Part shown: piece by piece, positions 58,241 to 64,000 of the stretch
How the letters are laid out: the number at the start of each line of letters is the position of its first letter
Numbering within the stretch: the first letter of the stretch is position 1
Assembly (NCBI RefSeq): GCF_020379485.1
Contig: NC_063448.1
Coordinates: 46,819,218 to 46,883,217 of the forward strand
Direction of reading: 5' to 3'
DNA length: 64,000 bases
Source: Brassica napus
Taxonomy: Eukaryota; Streptophyta; Magnoliopsida; Brassicales; Brassicaceae
The notes under the pieces: generated by a model
What the model was told of the DNA's origin: nothing
Database searches by the model: none
What the model saw: the letters and a program-made list of their open reading frames with translations, nothing else
Program-made: the position numbers and the translations under genes

Positions 58241-59758
58241 GTGAAATCATATGTTTCATAATTTAGATTTAAAAGTGTTCAAGCGAATGCAATCAATATG
58301 CTCAAGCAATCCGGATTCTAGGTATGATGCAAATAGGTCATTCGTATATGATGCATACATGTTCAATCTTAGCATTCAGATTCTATATGCAATCAGTTCG
58401 TACTATTATGCATGCATGATGCAAACAAGCCGCACGGCTACAATCTTAGCAAACGGTTTCAATGCAATCAATACAATGGTTATTCGTTTTCAATCTTAGC
58501 AAACGGTTTTCTAGGAGTTCAATGTGTAATTGCAATCAAACAGTCGAGCAATGCAACAATTAGGGTTCATTCGAGAATATATGAAAACAATCAGTACTAG
58601 CCGGATCATTATCAAGACGAGAATGCATAAATTATTTAACCTAGCAAGCGATTTCTATTTCTATTCAAGCATTCGGCTTTAATCAATCAAACAAGATAGT
58701 ATTCAATTTTAATTCCAAGACATTAGGGTTTCCATCAAACAATCAATACGACTTCAATTTGAAAATCATTCAATCGGTTTTATCAATTCAAACAACCAAA
58801 TTCAAGAATGAGATTATCAATCCTAGCAATCGATTTCTATGTGATCAAATTCAATACGGTTTTAATTAATCAAGGCTAGCATACTATATCCAAACATACA
58901 ATCATTCAAACAATCAATTTCGATTCAAAGCATTAGATTAGGGTTTTGATTTTAATTCATTCAATCAATCAATTTGATTTCGAATTAGGGTTTATAAAAT
59001 CGAATGTGTTTTAGTATTAGGGGTTTTAAATAAAATCGATTTCATTCATTCATGCAATAAGCATGTATGCGGCTAGGATCATGGATATTAGGGTTTCGAT
59101 TTTGATCTTAGATCATTGGGGTTTTGCGATTCAAACCATTAAAGTTTCAATTTTAATTGATCAAACAATCAATCTCGATTAGGGTTTGGGGTATCGAACT
59201 TATGATTATGAGCTTCGATTTAGTCATTGGGGTTTTGATCTATTACCCTATGGTTTTGATTTCAACATTAGATCATACTATTAGGTTTTGTAGTTTTTAT
59301 GGTTTCGATTCTTATCAAACAATCAAATTCAATTATGGGTTCTCTTTAAGGTTTCGAATTACCTTAACCTCAAGTAGGGTTGAATGGACCACCAAAGAGA
59401 TGAACAGCGAGCTAGAACTGATCGGAACGCGAGCTGATGTTGTCGCGAGCTGTCTGATTGCTGAGATCGGGAACGCGAACTGTCCAACGTGCTGATCGGG
59501 TCGCGAGCTGTCCGCGAGCTGTCTGAGATCGTCTTGTTTGCGAGCTGAGGTTGAACAGGCCGAGATCGTCTGAGCTAGGATCAGGAACGCCTTGAGCTGA
59601 AGCTGATCGGAAACAGATTGCAAACAAGGATCGGGATGTAAGGTTTCGCGATCGGTATTAGGATGGTTCGCCGGTAAGGATGTTCGCCGATTAGGGTTAG
59701 GGTTTTAGGCGGTTTATTTTAGCTTAGGGATTTAGATTATATCGTGCTGATAACGTGT
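58241..59758 (-). other. Long leader of the second copia element
   Basis: About 1.5 kb between the 5' LTR and gag, without coding domains. It is rich in CAATCAAT, ATCGATTT and AGGGTTTCGATTTT words, plus GCGAGCTG/GAACGCGA repeats near 59405-59600. The primer site (minus strand ACACGTTATCAGCACGAT) lies next to the LTR; the tRNA it pairs with was not assigned. Confidence 0.65.
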
Positions 59759-60043
59759 TGTGAAACTAGAGAATAGTTTCTTATTCTTATTAATCATAAA
59801 CATAATGAGCCCTTTATATATAGGGAATTACAAGATAGATAAACCGTCATAGAATAATGGAAAGACTAGAAAGGAAATAATACAAATTATAAGTCTACCG
59901 AAAATAGGAAAGTAGCCGCCTATGAGGAAAAGGAAAGCAACCGACTCTCTCTCTCCACCATCTCTCTCTAGTGCATAGGCCGGTTATGGACGGACCGGTT
60001 ATGGACGGACCGGTTATGGACATCCAGAATATGGTTTATAACA
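59759..60043 (-). repeat. 5' LTR of the second copia element
   Basis: 285 bp from TGTGAAACTAGAG to GGTTTATAACA. It contains two extra CCGGTTATGGACGGA units (near 59990-60020) that are missing from the partner LTR. Confidence 0.88.
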
Positions 60044-60090
60044 GATTTCTTATACGGATTCATTTTTTGACAAAAGTCGCTAGAAATTTT

Positions 60091-60398
60091 ACTGATAATC
60101 AGTCACTAGTTATTATATTTATTAAAATGAAACAAGGTAAACTGATGTTTTGAGTTTTACTAATGTGGTATAAATGATGGCTGTCCAATTCCAGCAACTT
60201 GAGATCAATTATTTTGAAAAAAGAAGTACATGAAATATGTTAAGACTGATAATCAGTCACTAGTTATTATATTTATTAAAATGAAACAAGGTAAACTGAT
60301 GTTTTTGAGTTTTACTAATATGGTATAAATGATGTCTGCCCAATTCCAGTAACTTGAGATCAATTATTTTGAAAAAGAAGTACATGAAATATGTTAGC
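60091..60398. repeat. Tandem duplication of 154 bp
   Basis: Copies 60091-60244 and 60245-60398 both begin ACTGATAATCAGTCACTAGT and end ACATGAAATATGTTA, with a few substitutions and one-base indels. No coding sense. Confidence 0.85.
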
Positions 60399-60607
60399 TT
60401 AGGGATACTTGGTCTCGGTATAACATGATTCGTACTACTAGATATAGTAAATACAAATATTTAGTATAGTTTGACAAAAGGTATAGACACATAACTTCGC
60501 TCTCATGAAACAACATTATTACCGCCGTTCGTAATATATAGTTATACAGATTGATGTAGTTGTATATCTACGCGTATAGTCAGTGGCGAAGCTATGCTGT
60601 GAAATTC
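60399..60607. other. Short spacer
   Basis: AT-rich DNA with nothing recognised. Confidence 0.3.
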
Positions 60608-61268
60608 AGGGGTGGACGTTTGGGTACCCGTTCAGATTCGGTCGGATATTTTGAATTTTCAGGTATTTTAGTATATAGGTGTAGAACCCGTTCGGGTATT
60701 TCTGAACTTCGGAACGGGTTCGGTCATTTTTAGTTCGGATTCGGTTATTTAAGATCGGATTCGGATATTTAGATTTTGAAAAAAAAATATATAGAATTTT
60801 TTCTTTTCTCAATTTTTTTGTATTTAAAAATATAACTTTCACTTAAGTATTTTTTTATTTTTAATAGATTGAATGGTTAATAGATTTGGACATAACATTT
60901 TGAAACTAAAAAGACATTAATTTGGTTATTGTTTTTAAATTGTAGATGTAACTTTTTGTTAATTCTTGAAATAAAAAGTTTGACATGCATTTTAAGTGAG
61001 TAGCAAATTATTTTCTCCGTACTAAAATGTATATATAGCATCATAAGATATTTTATATAAAATGAGAGATGTAAACTAGAAATATAAGGTTAATTATACA
61101 TATGTTCGGTTATCTTCGGATATCCATTCGGTTTGGATATTATCCGTTCGGGTTCGGATATCCAATCTCTCCAAATTCAATACCCGTTTAGATATTTTGC
61201 TACTTCGGTTCGGGTTTTCAGGATCGGGTTCGGGTGCGGCTTCAGATATCGGGTAAAGTACCCACCAC
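60608..61268. mobile_element. Nonautonomous element rich in TTCGG words
   Basis: The left edge GGGGTGGACGTTTGGGTACCC mirrors the right edge (inverse GTGGTGGGTACTTTACCC), and GGTTCGG/CGGATAT words crowd both ends around an AT-rich core. It resembles the 567-bp insert at 35276. No clean target duplication was fixed. Confidence 0.4.
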
Positions 61269-61271
61269 TAT

Positions 61272-64000
61272 CACTACAAGAAAACACAACTATAGCGACG
61301 AAAATTGACGAGAAAAATAAATCCTCATAAATTTACATCGATTTTACGAGTATCTTACGAGGAAATGTAAAATCAACGTAAGTTCGTCCTAAAATTACGA
61401 TGAAATGATTTCGTCGTAAAAACGACGTAACATAACGTGGTTTTTACGAGGAAAAATGGTTTCCTCGTAAACTCGACGTAAAATTAGCGTCTGCTTTACG
61501 AAGAAACATTTTACGTTTACTTAACGACAGGATTTCGAGTCCACCAACTATGTAGTTGTAACACGTTTTTTGTTTCAGCTACCCAACTAAATTTCGTCGT
61601 AAATTCGTAGTAAAATTTCAACTACCGGATTCGAAAATTTCCTATAAATATGGACGTTTGAACATCATTTTAAACACACCAACAAGAAAAAAATGAAAAC
61701 GTGAAAGAAAAAAAATGTCGGGCTCCGGGAATATTTTCGAGTTGTAGAGGTGGATGTATATGCACAGAGATGCTAACGGGAGAGTGACGAAAGAATACCT
61801 CAAAGGGCTGGAGACATTTACGCTTCAAGCAGATTCCACACCGCTCGCCCAAGAAAGCGGTAAGATGTTCTGTCCTTGTCGGAAATGCAACAATTCGAAA
61901 TTGGCAAATCGTGAAAATGTTTGGAAGCATTTAATAAATAGAAGTTTCACACCAAATTACTATATCTGGTTTCAACATGGAGAGGGTTATAATTATGAGA
62001 ATGTAGCTAGTAGTAGTAATAGCAATTTTCAGGAAGAACCGGTTGATCATCATTTGCATAATGAACATAGTTACCATCAGGAGGAGCAGATGGTAGATTA
62101 TGATAGGGTTCATGATATGGTAGCTGATGCATTCGTAGCTCATGATGAAGATGAAGAACCTAATATAGATGCGAAAAAGTTTTATGAAATGTTAGATGCT
62201 GTGAATCAGCCACTTTACAGTGGTTGTAGAGAAGGTCTCTCTAAATTGTTGTTGGTTGCTAGAATGATGAATATTAAAACTGATCACAATCTACCTGAAA
62301 GTTGCATGAATGAATGGACAGACTTGTTTAAAGAGTATTTGCCGGAAGACAATGTGTCTGCTGATTCTTATTATGAGATTCAGAAACTGGTTTATAGTCT
62401 TGGGTTGCCTTCGGAGATGATAGACGTTGGCATCGACAATTGCATGGTCTACTGGGGAGATGATGAGAAGTTAGGAGAATGTCGATTCTGCAAGAAGCCA
62501 CGATTCAAGCCGCAGGGACTAGGACGTAATAGGGTACCGTACCGATGGATGTGGTACCTACCAATTACAGACAGATTGAAAAGTTTGTATCAGTCTGAGC
62601 AGACTGCCGGAGGGATGAGATGGCATGCCGAGCATACTCAGACGGATGGTGAGATGACTCATCCATCAGATGCAAGAGCCTGAAAACATTTTAACAAAGT
62701 ACATCCGGAATTTGCTAGCAATAGCCGGAATGTGTATCTCGAATTATGCACAGATGGATTTAGTCCATTCGGAATGTCAGGGAGACAATATTCATTGTGG
62801 TTAGTCTTTCTTACGCCATACAACCTGCCACCGGAGATGTGCATGCAACAAGAGTTGATATTCTTGACCATATTAATACCTGGTCCGAACCATCGAAAAA
62901 GGTCTCTGGATGTTTTCCTACAACCACTGATAAAAGAGTTGAAGGATTTGTAGTCAACAGGGGCGGGGACGTATGACTGCCCAACAAAGACAAATTTTAC
63001 GATGCGAGCGATGCTTTTGTGGACCATAAGTGACTTTTCTGCCTATGGGATGTTGTCTGGATGGACTTCACATGGGAGATTAGCTTGTTGATATTTTAAT
63101 GGAACGACAGATGTATTTCAACTGAAGAATGGTAGAAAGACAAGTTGGTTCGATTGTCACCGTCGATTTCTTCCCATTGGGCATCCGTACCGAAGAAACA
63201 AGAAATTGTTTAGGCACAAAAGGGCACAAAAATATTGTCCCGCTCCGATATTCAGATTGTCTTCAGAAAAAAGTCGGTGTTGTTCAACTAGGTGGCATCA
63301 GAAGTAAAGTTCCCCGATGGGGATGTTTCAAATCTCTCTAGATGTGTTGAAAATGGTCAAAAGTTCTCCGGGATGAAAATTCATGATTGTCATGTCTTTA
63401 TGCAACGACTACTTCCCTTTGCATTTGTGGAGCTACTTCCACTAAACGTACATGAAGCAGTGCAGGTAGTATGTTATAACGCATTAATTTTATAATGGTT
63501 TAGTTTACAATAATATATGACTACTAATGTGTTTAATTATTTTTGGAATATACAAGGCATTGGAGCATTTTTCAGGGTTCTGAGCACACACACTCTTAAA
63601 GATGAAGTCGTGGAATAACTTCACAAGAACATTCTCATCTTATTATCCAACTTGGAGAAGATATTTCCTCCCGGATTTTTTGACGTCATGGAGCATCTAA
63701 CTGTCCACCTCCCATATGAGGCATTGCTTCGTGGACCTATAATTACGGATGGATGTATCAGTATGAGAGAGCCATGAAATATTTGAAGGGAAAAGCAAAA
63801 AACCTCGCAAAAGTTGAAGGTTCTATAATTGCTGGAATTTTGACGGAAAAAACTTCTCACTTCACATCGTACTACTTTGCGTCAAAAGTACGTACCCGGA
63901 AAAGAGCTCTAAGAAGATATGATGATGGTGGTGTCGCGCCAACATATGCAGTTGCTGGTGTTCCAGACATCTTTAGCCAGATTGGACGAATCGGTGGGAA
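61272..64000 (+). mobile_element. Left part of a CACTA (En/Spm) transposon
   Basis: Starts with CACTACAAGAAAACAC, the CACTA terminus. The next ~250 bp are dense in ACGACGTAA, TACGAGGAAA and TTTCGTCGTAA words in both orientations, the subterminal repeats typical of this superfamily. A TNP2-like transposase remnant follows from 61715. The right end lies beyond the window. Confidence 0.85.
61715..64000 (+). pseudogene. TNP2-like CACTA transposase, broken
   Basis: The family start appears to be ATG 61715 (MSGSGNIFEL), with a TAG at codon 11. From 61754 the frame is open (MYMHRDANGRVTKEYLKGLE, CPCRKCNN: the transposase-associated N-terminal domain). It is interrupted by TGA at 62681 and TAG at 62951, both where Trp is expected (DARA-KHFN, KDL-STGAG). 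Core TNP2 text continues: LELCTDGFSPFGMSG, FLTPYNLPPEMCM, WFDCHRRFLPIGHPYRRNKK, and, in another frame near 63670-63990, DUF4218-like text (RYDDGGVAPTYAVAGVPDIF). An intron is likely at about 63466-63556. TNP2 proteins catalyse CACTA transposition; this one is dead. It runs off the window. Confidence 0.85.

Larger units (their letters stand above)
53720..60043 (-). mobile_element. Second Ty1/copia LTR retrotransposon, degenerate
   Basis: A 6324-bp element in minus orientation. 5' LTR 59759-60043, primer site about 59741-59755, a 1.5-kb leader, gag-pol remnants 58240 to about 54110, polypurine tract 53964-53972 and 3' LTR 53720-53963. GATTT lies on both sides (53715-53719 and 60044-60048). LTRs differ in length (244 and 285 bp), mainly because of a 15-bp tandem repeat in the right one. 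The coding region is broken and part of the gag-protease junction is lost. It belongs to a different copia lineage from the element at 47468. Confidence 0.9.

Noticed and set aside
1..64000. tRNA, rRNA or microRNA genes
   Set aside because: No cloverleaf with A/B boxes and no rRNA text was recognised by eye; the only strong hairpins belong to transposons.

Overview
The window is nuclear DNA of a flowering plant of the mustard family, most probably a Brassica or close relative. Spliced genes with GT-AG introns match Arabidopsis genes closely (UPL6, glutaredoxin C1, a PMEI, a defensin-like peptide). Most of the DNA between them is transposable elements of types common in Brassicaceae: Helitrons, MULEs, hAT, Stowaway, copia and CACTA. 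Base composition is strongly AT-rich. No tRNA, rRNA, CRISPR or organellar signal was seen.

Only three host genes look intact: a two-exon defensin-like secreted peptide (246-597, minus), an intronless pectin methylesterase/invertase inhibitor (20198-20758, plus) and a 26-exon HECT ubiquitin ligase, UPL6 (38196-44833, minus). I rebuilt the UPL6 exons from splice sites; all phases close and give 1032 residues with the catalytic cysteine at residue 1000. From memory, Arabidopsis chromosome 3 near At3g17205 also has UPL6 close to PMEI and cysteine-rich peptide genes, so this may be a syntenic block stretched by transposons.

Layout. 1-6000: defensin-like gene, Helitron-type ends, a broken glutaredoxin C1 copy beside a broken RPA1-like copy. 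6045-10160: a solo copia LTR, a 951-bp hAT element, a NAP1-like exon fragment and a nested MITE. 10168-19303: a 9.1-kb Mutator-like element with 9-bp target duplication. It carries an intact MURA-type transposase (minus) and a convergent six-exon gene joining a DUF1985-like region to a ULP1/C48 protease (plus); its introns and leaders are packed with AAGTCGTC palindromes, and a ~0.7-kb hairpin lies in the likely transposase 5' intron. 19470-26300: PMEI, a 3-kb LTR-like block and an inverted pair of F-box-family gene fragments. 26303-37380: several Helitron ends, a RING-finger gene fragment and nested Stowaway/hAT-like insertions. 37495-37905: a terminal-repeat element with telomere-like repeats. 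38196-44833: UPL6. 47468-52998 and 53720-60043: two degenerate Ty1/copia elements on the minus strand, each with LTRs, primer site, polypurine tract and a matching 5-bp target duplication. 61272 to the window end: the left part of a CACTA (En/Spm) element with a transposase broken by stops.

The strongest candidate for an unusual system is the Mutator-like element: two apparently intact genes, a mobile SUMO-protease-like protein, and palindromic arrays almost confined to non-coding parts. It resembles the known Kaonashi MULEs of Arabidopsis, so the family is not new; the intronic palindrome arrays and the hairpin in the transposase leader are the parts worth testing.
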